Source of the DNA: JAGLGH01 sp034723595
GTDB taxonomy: Archaea > Nanobdellota > Nanobdellia > Woesearchaeales > JAGLGH01
Assembly (NCBI GenBank): GCA_034723595.1
Contig: JAYEPB010000095.1
Location: 1-10,928, forward strand
Direction: 5' to 3'
DNA: 10,928 nucleotides
Shown here: piece after piece, positions 5,901 through 10,928 of the stretch
Layout: each line of letters begins with the position of its first letter
How positions within the stretch are numbered: position 1 is the first letter of the stretch
The notes under the pieces: generated by a model
The model's database searches: none
What the model saw: the letters and a program-made list of their open reading frames with translations, nothing else
What the model was told of the DNA's origin: nothing
Position numbers and translations under genes: made by a program

Positions 5901-8349
5901 GTCTGTGTGCCTGACAGCAATTGCATCATATCTCCAGCACTGGAGAACAATATTGATGATGGTCAAGAACTGCCTGAATACAATCGTTGTCACAGGAGAT
6001 GGCAGTGCAGGAATATGCAAGCAGGTGCTGACAATATATCTCTGTGACCTGATATATTTTGCTATAAAGTGCGTAAAAGAGCATGCTTCAAAAGGATATG
6101 GTGCTGATCGCGCAGTAGGGGGAGATATAGGTGGATTCCTCAGTTATATGCAAGGCAGTTCAGCAAATATGCAGCAGGGAATAAGAGGCAGGTATGGTTC
6201 TACTGCGGTCTATCAGACTTTGTTTGTAGAAAGAAAACTTATACATTCAGTATGCGCATTTGCTTTTACTGGAGATTGGAATCTTGATCTTGATGCATTC
6301 CTTGAGGAAGAAGTAACTGTGCCAATTAAGACATCATGCTTTGCGACAGGCACAAGAAGATTCCTTACAAAAGATCCTTCTCAGGGCGGCCAGGCTAAAT
6401 TCATGTATCATATAGGTGCATTTATTGTAAGCGGAGCAAAAGATCTGCGATATAATATAGAGCTTATTTGTTCCTCAGACAGCACATGCACTACAGATAT
6501 TGATCCTAGCGGCGGAGGAGTCTGTGATTGCTTAAGAAGAGGCAAAGGTACAGAGACCACTCATATTGGGATTGGTCCAGGCCATCTTGGTCAGGGTGAA
6601 GTGGTTGATGATGAGGCTTTTATGCAATTGATTGATCCATACAGGTATGATAGGGTAAGGATACTTATAAGCTATACTGACGCAAATAACAGGAAGATTG
6701 AAAACGAGGTCTGCGGTAATACAAGAATAATGGAAGTTGGCCATGCGCCTCCATCTGATTGTTCATTTGATCTTGCTGATTTAAGCTACCATTGTGAATT
6801 TGAATGGGGTGCGCACGGCACTGCTGAGTTTAAAGGCAGTGTAGGATTTAAAGATGATGATAACATATTTTTTGATGGTCAGAAACTCTATATTGACGGT
6901 GAGATTGAGAAACTTGAAAAGAGCAGCCAGATGAATGAAAAAATGGCATTAGGATATAAGATATACAGGGAAAATGATCCTCTCACTTTGTATAAAAATG
7001 TATATGTTCCATTTTCACAGTCAAATCGTGATATTATGGATCTGTTAGACCCTCCTCTTGAGATATCATCTACTGCTCCAAATGAAGTCACAAAAAAGGA
7101 AGCATACAAGTTTAATCCATTTGCTAATCTAAAACAGGAAACTACAACGCAGATAAAAGGTGTTGAAGATCCTTTAGTTCAGCCAAGTATTCCTGGATTT
7201 CTTCTTGATGATGTATTAGGTGGTCCAATACAGATAACAATAACAAAGGAGGGTGAGAGTGTAATTACTACACCTGAATGCAAGTGTCCTGATAATTTCA
7301 TAAGAGGAACCATGGACTGTGAAGTTTCAGGAAGAGAGAAAACATATAAGATTACTGTGAATCTGAAGAAAGGTAAGCTAGCTTCTGATATCAATAAAGA
7401 CATTCACCTCAAGATATTCCCTCCTCAGACACAGACCGTAAGCATACCTTCAGAACTTGCTCCAAATATGGTGCTTGAGCTGTCTTTGCATTACATAGAC
7501 CCTGCCACAGATGATATAAACCCTACACCTATGACTGTTGACGGTGTAAGGCAGGTCAAGAAGCTGAAGTTCGAGGCGCGTAATGAGCAAAAGCCAGTTG
7601 CAGAAATCTCAGACAGGTGTGACTATACTGGATCTAATCCTAATCTTGAAGGCTGCTTCTGTGATCCAGCCAAGCCAACTGGAAAATTTGACTGCGGAAC
7701 AGATGATGATCATAGATATTGTTATAATATTGCATCAGGTTGGGTATGCACAAAGAATCCTAAGCCTCAAGAATCATTTAAAGATGTGCAATTTAATTTT
7801 GTTGAAGGCACAAAAGAGCCAGATTCGGACGAGAAGCAGGGATTAGTTTTTTTCCATGATGTATGGGAGATTGCAAAAAAAGAAAATGTCAATTATCATC
7901 TTGTGCTTGCGGTTATAGCAACTGAAAGTGATTTTGTTAATATTAATGACCAGGGGGATACTCTAGCTCATGGGGTAATGCAGATGCTTAAGGGAGCAGT
8001 AAGCGACATATACGATGAATTAAAATCTAATTATCCTAAACTTGAATCACTAGATTCAGATCATACGCAGGAACACATCTTAACTTCAACAGAAAGGGAG
8101 GATGTAAAGATTCAGATACATGCAGGAACATTGTATCTCAAAAAAACAAAGACATTCCTTGCAGCAGACAACAAACCGACAGATACTATGACAATAAGTC
8201 AGGCATATCATGATGGTCCAGCATACATAACTAAGGAAGGAGACACAAGGATTTGTGATGCTAAAGGGCTTGAGAGTCAGGAATGCAAAGAATCAAATGC
8301 ATATATTCCTAAAGTATCAGGGCATTATAATTCTTATGCTGTTGTTTAA
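2953..8349 (+). CDS. Giant secreted multidomain protein with Ig-like/FN3 modules and C-terminal lytic transglycosylase (SLT) domain, 1798 aa
   Basis: A signal peptide covers ~1-33, with a likely cut after Val-Phe-Ala. Ig-like beta modules follow at ~46-136, ~138-174 continuing at ~285-335, and ~337-447. A fibronectin type III-like module at ~182-269 (TLAWRDN, YLIYRS, YTYEVSAVS) is set between the two parts of the second. The long middle (~450-1600) is unfamiliar, with a short hydrophobic stretch at ~651-664 and a hydrophobic helical stretch at ~977-1040. The C-terminus (~1640-1795) shows the motifs of family 1 lytic transglycosylases in order: ATES with catalytic Glu1658, GVMQM (1674-1678), AYHDGP (1751-1756, His where Asn is usual) and YIPKV (1784-1788). 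These enzymes cleave the glycan strand of peptidoglycan. The protein has about 45 cysteines and many N-x-S/T sequons, consistent with an exported, disulfide-bonded, glycosylated protein. The SLT fold call is strong; activity and substrate are inference. Confidence 0.9.
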   Translation: MMITNKERMLQIAACFMIELILFMPVYISDVFALDEPDPYDPMLDTTPPFINVTIPLNYNKLKMHITGHTEPYSNLKLYVNSVYQRQISQEGTGASGSFAFNNVALVNMQTNTIRIEAEDRSGNLNEITETVFVDAIGPNVTISPIPSFSADSYFRINGTVNEPVHMEFYVKSGEAEAAKQPSAVQSLHVDQESLQANSITLAWRDNPEGEEVTHYLIYRSDVGLLADATGTPFDDILVSTNTTYTYEVSAVSKYCTEGPRSKVTITTPLGGIERNKPDVYHHECEGELPQLSMDIAAGTFDETIELFAGKNYITINIIDITGNELIISNTTYVDTEPPVISGVNFDYLDPSYIRDVTLEGIVSENATVHVYLNNDTSPENSKRTSDDGSFSVDIKLQRTISLEKYERTGADVVELETGKAWLNYINITAVDDAGQSSSELGEITYAICGQGADWDIDMGDVTPDIILPRMLLEGLAQIGMDAKLKWQGPGDQDTATVNNLQLVKMPLNVDQLEKYDIDWIKSIPVPVHDDQYINAYFLINLQAPEAPGNTTLERENNLSDHRVGECAIPEMGCIKLPLMLRIDYTYYDPYNRSEVQRTQIQCIDLKIMIDRRAPTDKIPTEFLLTSIDALNSTINLIDKILKPVTTARKWVFLACAGTWIMWWLKRVDEWKSCIGAKPETCDPEKDEGDNQNCRPCLQAKSSTIAFWIKSQMLCDRILCPAAPTIQNYVNQNSGKTSDDKLVRSHCAEQEIADINYIAIKGEGKQAFDDFMNPENMTLYVRPSAPGLAGYPNQDYCEFEYHMNYDSVALFMDELEESYCLTYPDKASMEATGIDCGGYKKVLRLIGGICTSDSSGNKTISSRIGAQTVYYEIQELEPNNRIARRVLKERETRRETVDGKVTVKDVEVYTPKFTVLQSKDCKDEKGKPITFTEYGKQGKPLTDKQIKAGQEDTVITEDVWLAVCQPAKDYAIDPTSGLVVAFRSVCLTAIASYLQHWRTILMMVKNCLNTIVVTGDGSAGICKQVLTIYLCDLIYFAIKCVKEHASKGYGADRAVGGDIGGFLSYMQGSSANMQQGIRGRYGSTAVYQTLFVERKLIHSVCAFAFTGDWNLDLDAFLEEEVTVPIKTSCFATGTRRFLTKDPSQGGQAKFMYHIGAFIVSGAKDLRYNIELICSSDSTCTTDIDPSGGGVCDCLRRGKGTETTHIGIGPGHLGQGEVVDDEAFMQLIDPYRYDRVRILISYTDANNRKIENEVCGNTRIMEVGHAPPSDCSFDLADLSYHCEFEWGAHGTAEFKGSVGFKDDDNIFFDGQKLYIDGEIEKLEKSSQMNEKMALGYKIYRENDPLTLYKNVYVPFSQSNRDIMDLLDPPLEISSTAPNEVTKKEAYKFNPFANLKQETTTQIKGVEDPLVQPSIPGFLLDDVLGGPIQITITKEGESVITTPECKCPDNFIRGTMDCEVSGREKTYKITVNLKKGKLASDINKDIHLKIFPPQTQTVSIPSELAPNMVLELSLHYIDPATDDINPTPMTVDGVRQVKKLKFEARNEQKPVAEISDRCDYTGSNPNLEGCFCDPAKPTGKFDCGTDDDHRYCYNIASGWVCTKNPKPQESFKDVQFNFVEGTKEPDSDEKQGLVFFHDVWEIAKKENVNYHLVLAVIATESDFVNINDQGDTLAHGVMQMLKGAVSDIYDELKSNYPKLESLDSDHTQEHILTSTEREDVKIQIHAGTLYLKKTKTFLAADNKPTDTMTISQAYHDGPAYITKEGDTRICDAKGLESQECKESNAYIPKVSGHYNSYAVV

Positions 8350-8364
8350 TTAAAGCAAAATAAA

Positions 8365-9138
8365 ATGAAATACACAGAATCACTCAAAAAAACCTGCAAA
8401 TCAATCAAAAAGCAGCCATCCAGATTCCTGTCAAGCATCCTCTGTGATCTTGCCCTTGTCTTTTTGTATCTTGGGATATTTTATTATGCTTTTGTTCAAT
8501 TGCTGCCTCATCTTGAAGTCATGGTTGGAGCCATGACTGAAGGATTGTCTGGCGAGATGAATCCAGCTTTTTATTCGCATTATCATGCTGCTTTAGGAAT
8601 AATCACGTTTTTGGTTCTAGCCTTATTCGTTGTTTTTGTCTTAATCAAAGGCAGCAATTACAATCTGTTTGTGCTTGACAAGAAAGAGTATTGGAAATAT
8701 ATGCTTAAGTTTGCAGGTGTTAATGTTATTTGGGGTATTTTGCTATTCTTATTGCTGTCTTTATATCTTAACTTTGTGTTTTCTACAGTAATGGCTTTAA
8801 ATCCTCTTATTAGTCTTAAAGCTGCCGGACTGCTGTTTTATATCGCTTGCGCTGTTGTTGTATATTTTGCCTCACTCTCTTATGTATTGATTGATGGAAA
8901 GTCTTGGTTTAAGAATACATTTGTTATTGGTATTAAGAAAGCTGATATTTTATTATGGAACTTTTTGGTAGTGTTTGTAATAGTTTACCTTCTGAAGTTC
9001 TTGGTTATGAAGTCTCCTTTATGGGGGGCAGTGTTAGGGATGTTTGTGTTGCTGCCTTTGATTGGGGTTAATCGGTTGTTTGTAAAAGGAATTGTTGGGA
9101 AGAATAATGTAAAAGTAAAGAAAGATAAGAAAAAATAA
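8365..9138 (+). CDS. Polytopic membrane protein, about six TM segments, 257 aa
   Basis: Hydrophobic segments lie at ~25-48, 74-95, 113-142, 151-175, 196-214 and 218-240. A basic N-terminus (KKTCKSIKKQPSR) and a very basic C-terminal tail ending in KKDKKK suggest both ends are cytoplasmic, consistent with six spans. The loop 'DGKSWFKNTFVIGIKK' (~178-192) resembles loops in generic archaeal polytopic membrane families, but no named family can be assigned. It starts 15 nt after the stop of the giant gene with no visible Shine-Dalgarno or clear TATA box, so it is probably read from the same transcript. The context suggests it is the inner-membrane component working with the two exported proteins. 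A VirB6-like role alongside a VirB1-like transglycosylase can be imagined, but the sequence does not show it. Confidence 0.85.
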   Translation: MKYTESLKKTCKSIKKQPSRFLSSILCDLALVFLYLGIFYYAFVQLLPHLEVMVGAMTEGLSGEMNPAFYSHYHAALGIITFLVLALFVVFVLIKGSNYNLFVLDKKEYWKYMLKFAGVNVIWGILLFLLLSLYLNFVFSTVMALNPLISLKAAGLLFYIACAVVVYFASLSYVLIDGKSWFKNTFVIGIKKADILLWNFLVVFVIVYLLKFLVMKSPLWGAVLGMFVLLPLIGVNRLFVKGIVGKNNVKVKKDKKK

Positions 9139-9158
9139 AAAATGGATTAGTCTTTTTT
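9130..9158. terminator. Overlapping oligo-T terminators for the convergent genes
   Basis: On the plus strand a T6 run (9153-9158) lies 15 nt after the cassette's last stop. On the minus strand two T6 runs separated by one A (plus-strand A runs 9130-9135 and 9137-9142) begin 5 nt after the stop of the 242-aa gene. Archaeal RNA polymerase terminates at oligo-T without needing a hairpin, so each gene would terminate within the other's 3' end. Confidence 0.45.
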
Positions 9159-9875
9159 ATAATCTTTAAAGTGGTCTGAATATTTTCTCATATATTGTTT
9201 ACTTAATCTTCCACCCTCTAATTTATAACTCATCAAATGCTGAAATAATTCTTGTTGATTAACTCCTGGTCCTAGTTTTTTGTTAAGTGATTCAAGTTTT
9301 TTATTTAAATCTTTTTTTATTGTTGTATAGTGTTCACTTCCTTGTGCCAATTCTTGTTGAATATAGTTTTCTTCTATTTCTTCTTCTAATGTGGGTCTAA
9401 TATGTTCTAAATATTGTTTATATGCTTTACTTTGTTCAATATCATATCGATTTCTGATTAAATCCATTCTTAATTTTTCAAAATCAATACGTTTTGATGA
9501 AAGGTATTCCCTTATATGATGCGGATTATCTTCATAGTATTTTGCAACATTTGCGCCTTTTTCATATTTTATTGAATCTAAAGCGATTGTATTAATTAAT
9601 TCTATTGCTTCTAATTTTGCTTCACTTATTCTTTCATCTAATGCCCTTATTTTAGGTTGACCTTTTATTTTTTTATCTTCACCTCTTTTTGATAAAAGGT
9701 ATTTATTTGCTACAGCTTCAGTGTTCTTTTTAAGGTTAATAATCTGATCTTCTCTCTTTTTTTGTCTTTCAATAATTGTATCTTCATCTTTATACCATTC
9801 ATCTATCTTTCCCATTAAATCCTGAGAAGACATTTGGGAGTATATATCAACTAATCTTTTTTTTTCTTTTGCCAT
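9147..9875 (-). CDS. Highly charged helical protein of unknown function, 242 aa
   Basis: The protein is rich in Lys, Glu, Asp, Gln and Tyr, has no cysteine, no signal peptide and no membrane segment, so it is probably cytoplasmic. Long amphipathic helical stretches are likely at ~10-60, 76-105, 125-175 and 185-202, some perhaps coiled coil. 'KKLGPGVNQQELFQHLMSY' (~199-217) looks like the one folded turn-helix element. No family is recognised. The ATG start is supported by an AGGTGAT Shine-Dalgarno six bases upstream and by a TATA box with a BRE-like element further up. The gene ends 8 bp from the end of the cassette on the opposite strand. Its base composition is clearly AT-richer than the cassette's, like the gene to its right, suggesting an accessory or acquired origin. 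Confidence 0.82.
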   Translation of the reverse strand: MAKEKKRLVDIYSQMSSQDLMGKIDEWYKDEDTIIERQKKREDQIINLKKNTEAVANKYLLSKRGEDKKIKGQPKIRALDERISEAKLEAIELINTIALDSIKYEKGANVAKYYEDNPHHIREYLSSKRIDFEKLRMDLIRNRYDIEQSKAYKQYLEHIRPTLEEEIEENYIQQELAQGSEHYTTIKKDLNKKLESLNKKLGPGVNQQELFQHLMSYKLEGGRLSKQYMRKYSDHFKDYKKD

Positions 9876-9881
9876 ATTTAC

Positions 9882-9888
9882 ATCACCT
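9882..9888 (-). promoter_or_regulatory. Strong Shine-Dalgarno of the 242-aa gene
   Basis: On the minus strand AGGTGAT ends six bases before the ATG at 9875. It is a near-perfect complement of the archaeal 16S rRNA 3' end (AUCACCUCC) and settles the start. It contrasts with the apparently leaderless genes at 791 and 2953. Confidence 0.75.
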
Positions 9889-9922
9889 GTGATTGTTATG
9901 TTTGTATTAAATAATATGATTG

Positions 9923-9937
9923 GATATAAATGTTTCG
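9923..9937 (-). promoter_or_regulatory. BRE plus TATA promoter of the 242-aa gene
   Basis: On the minus strand CGAAAC (BRE-like) precedes ATTTATATC. Transcription would start about 26 nt downstream, near 9900, giving a leader of about 25 nt that contains the AGGTGAT site. This is the best archaeal promoter match in the window. Confidence 0.6.
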
Positions 9938-9947
9938 GTACACCTCA

Positions 9948-9969
9948 TAACAAAGATAGTCTTTTGTTA
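9948..9969. repeat. Imperfect palindrome in the divergent promoter region
   Basis: taacaaaga and tcttttgtta are complementary around TAG with one bulged T. The palindrome lies between the minus-strand promoter and the plus-strand TATA candidates, where an operator shared by both genes would be expected. It may equally be chance in AT-rich DNA. Confidence 0.35.
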
Positions 9970-9978
9970 GTAGTAACA

Positions 9979-10011
9979 TTTAAATAGTCTAAGTCATCTA
10001 TAGTATAAAAT
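9979..10011 (+). promoter_or_regulatory. Candidate TATA boxes for the 10049 gene
   Basis: Two plausible boxes are present: tttaaata (9979-9986), implying a start near 10009 and a ~40-nt leader, and tataaaat (10004-10011), implying a start near 10033. A weak AGAGAT ribosome-binding site (10035-10040) lies eight bases before the ATG, which would suit the first box better. The choice cannot be made from sequence alone. Confidence 0.4.
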
Positions 10012-10048
10012 AGCCCATTTTAGAGAAAATTAAAAGAGATTATAGAAA

Positions 10049-10928
10049 ATGAAACTGGAAGATATATTAAATGATCACCACTTGAATAGCCAATTTTCTA
10101 AAGTAATTAATAGTCCTTTTATTGATTCTGAAGATACTAAAAAAAAGTATATTTCTAAATTAGAAGATTTTGAAAGTGAAGAAATCGCAGACATCTTAGA
10201 TTTTTCAAAATGTTTTTTTAATCATAAAGATATGGAATCTGTTATTATTGGTCATCCTTTTATTCTTGATTATTTTAAAGGTTATTATAACTGTTATAAA
10301 TTAGCACCTACAAAATTTAAAGATCAATCAGTTAACATAATGGTTAATCTTTCTAAAAATCTCCACTCTTTTAAACTTAGGTCTGATTCTGGATTATCAT
10401 TTTTTGAATCATCATTATCTGTTCTTAAAGACCCTTTTGAAGATCCAGATTTATTTCATAATCCAAAGGATATTGAAATATATTTCAATTTATTAGAACA
10501 ATATTCAAAAGAAGGTGTACTCCCTTTAGCTAAGGGATTGATGGGTAATATTACAGTTTATTTAAATAATGGATATAATTATGCTACATTGGATAAATTA
10601 GTAAATAATATAGGTCAAATCGAAAAAAGAGCTTCATCAACTGTATCATTTGCATTTTTAAATGGCATTAGCACATTAGCTTTACCAATATTTTATCAAG
10701 ATTGTGGATCTAAATTTAAGAATATTTTTAATCGTGAAATGATGGATATTTATTTCAATAAAATAAATGAATTCTCCACCTGTAGTGAGAATCAAGCTTT
10801 TGTTTTTGCAAGAGATTTTCCAAGTGTAGCACAATTTAAAAATAAATTCATTGAACATTACATCAAGATGATGGAATACTTAAGAGATAATGGTTATGAA
10901 ATAATTGAATCCTCCTCACCTTTTCCAG
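10049..10928 (+). CDS. Unidentified protein, 3'-truncated by window (at least 293 aa)
   Basis: An ATG at 10049 opens a reading frame that stays open to the last base, giving 293 complete codons beginning MKLEDILNDHHLN. It has no signal peptide or clear membrane segment. The sequence reads as alternating short helices with many Phe, Tyr, Asn, Lys and Ser, ending within MMEYLRDNGYEIIESSSP, and no domain is recognised. Segments such as 'LPLAKGLMGNITVYLNNG' and 'VSFAFLNGISTLALPIF' suggest a helical-repeat-like soluble fold, but this is weak. Leucine is mostly TTA, unlike the cassette, where CTT and CTG are common. It is divergent from the 242-aa gene and shares its AT-rich composition, so the two may be a linked accessory pair. 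Only a weak AGAGAT site precedes the start. The C-terminal part, which might identify the protein, is missing. Confidence 0.75.
   Translation, partial: MKLEDILNDHHLNSQFSKVINSPFIDSEDTKKKYISKLEDFESEEIADILDFSKCFFNHKDMESVIIGHPFILDYFKGYYNCYKLAPTKFKDQSVNIMVNLSKNLHSFKLRSDSGLSFFESSLSVLKDPFEDPDLFHNPKDIEIYFNLLEQYSKEGVLPLAKGLMGNITVYLNNGYNYATLDKLVNNIGQIEKRASSTVSFAFLNGISTLALPIFYQDCGSKFKNIFNREMMDIYFNKINEFSTCSENQAFVFARDFPSVAQFKNKFIEHYIKMMEYLRDNGYEIIESSSPFP

Noticed and set aside
7583..7846. 87-codon plus-strand frame inside the giant gene
   Set aside because: It overlaps the +1 frame of a continuous coding sequence with no start signal and no plausible protein character.
1..10928. CRISPR array, tRNA or riboswitch
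   Set aside because: No regularly spaced direct repeats, cloverleaf-like segments or known riboswitch cores were seen on either strand; a covariance-model scan was not possible here.

Overview
The window looks like a chromosomal segment of a DPANN archaeon, most likely of the Woesearchaeota/Pacearchaeota type. The evidence is archaeal TATA boxes (one with a BRE-like element), two genes whose TATA box sits about 26 nt before the start codon as in leaderless transcripts, one very strong archaeal Shine-Dalgarno (AGGTGAT), and a membrane-protein N-terminus (KKRGQITIF) that I associate with these lineages. No rRNA, tRNA, CRISPR array or cas gene was seen. No gene-free stretch exceeds 300 bases; the longest is the 173-bp divergent promoter region at 9876-10048.

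Layout. (a) 1-124: right end of an IS200/IS605-family element, namely the last 29 codons of a Y1 transposase plus the terminal subterminal hairpin. It lies a few bases beyond the stop codon of the next gene. (b) 129-791, minus: a 220-aa single-pass membrane protein of unknown function. (c) 917-9138, plus: a three-gene envelope cassette. It encodes a 661-aa N-terminally anchored protein with a pilin-like N-terminus, a 1798-aa secreted, cysteine-rich multidomain protein that ends in a lytic-transglycosylase (SLT) domain, and a 257-aa protein with about six membrane spans. (d) 9147-9875, minus: a highly charged, cysteine-free helical protein, convergent with the cassette. (e) 10049 to the window end, plus: an AT-rich unidentified gene that leaves the window without a stop, divergent from (d).

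The main point of interest is cassette (c). A murein-cleaving fold at the C-terminus of a giant exported archaeal protein, beside a pilin-like anchored protein and a polytopic membrane protein, suggests a cell-surface machine. It might penetrate or remodel a neighbour's or host's envelope, or support a pilus or conjugation-like apparatus. The domain calls come from the sequence; the machine is inference. Genes (d) and (e) are visibly AT-richer than the cassette and look like accessory cargo.
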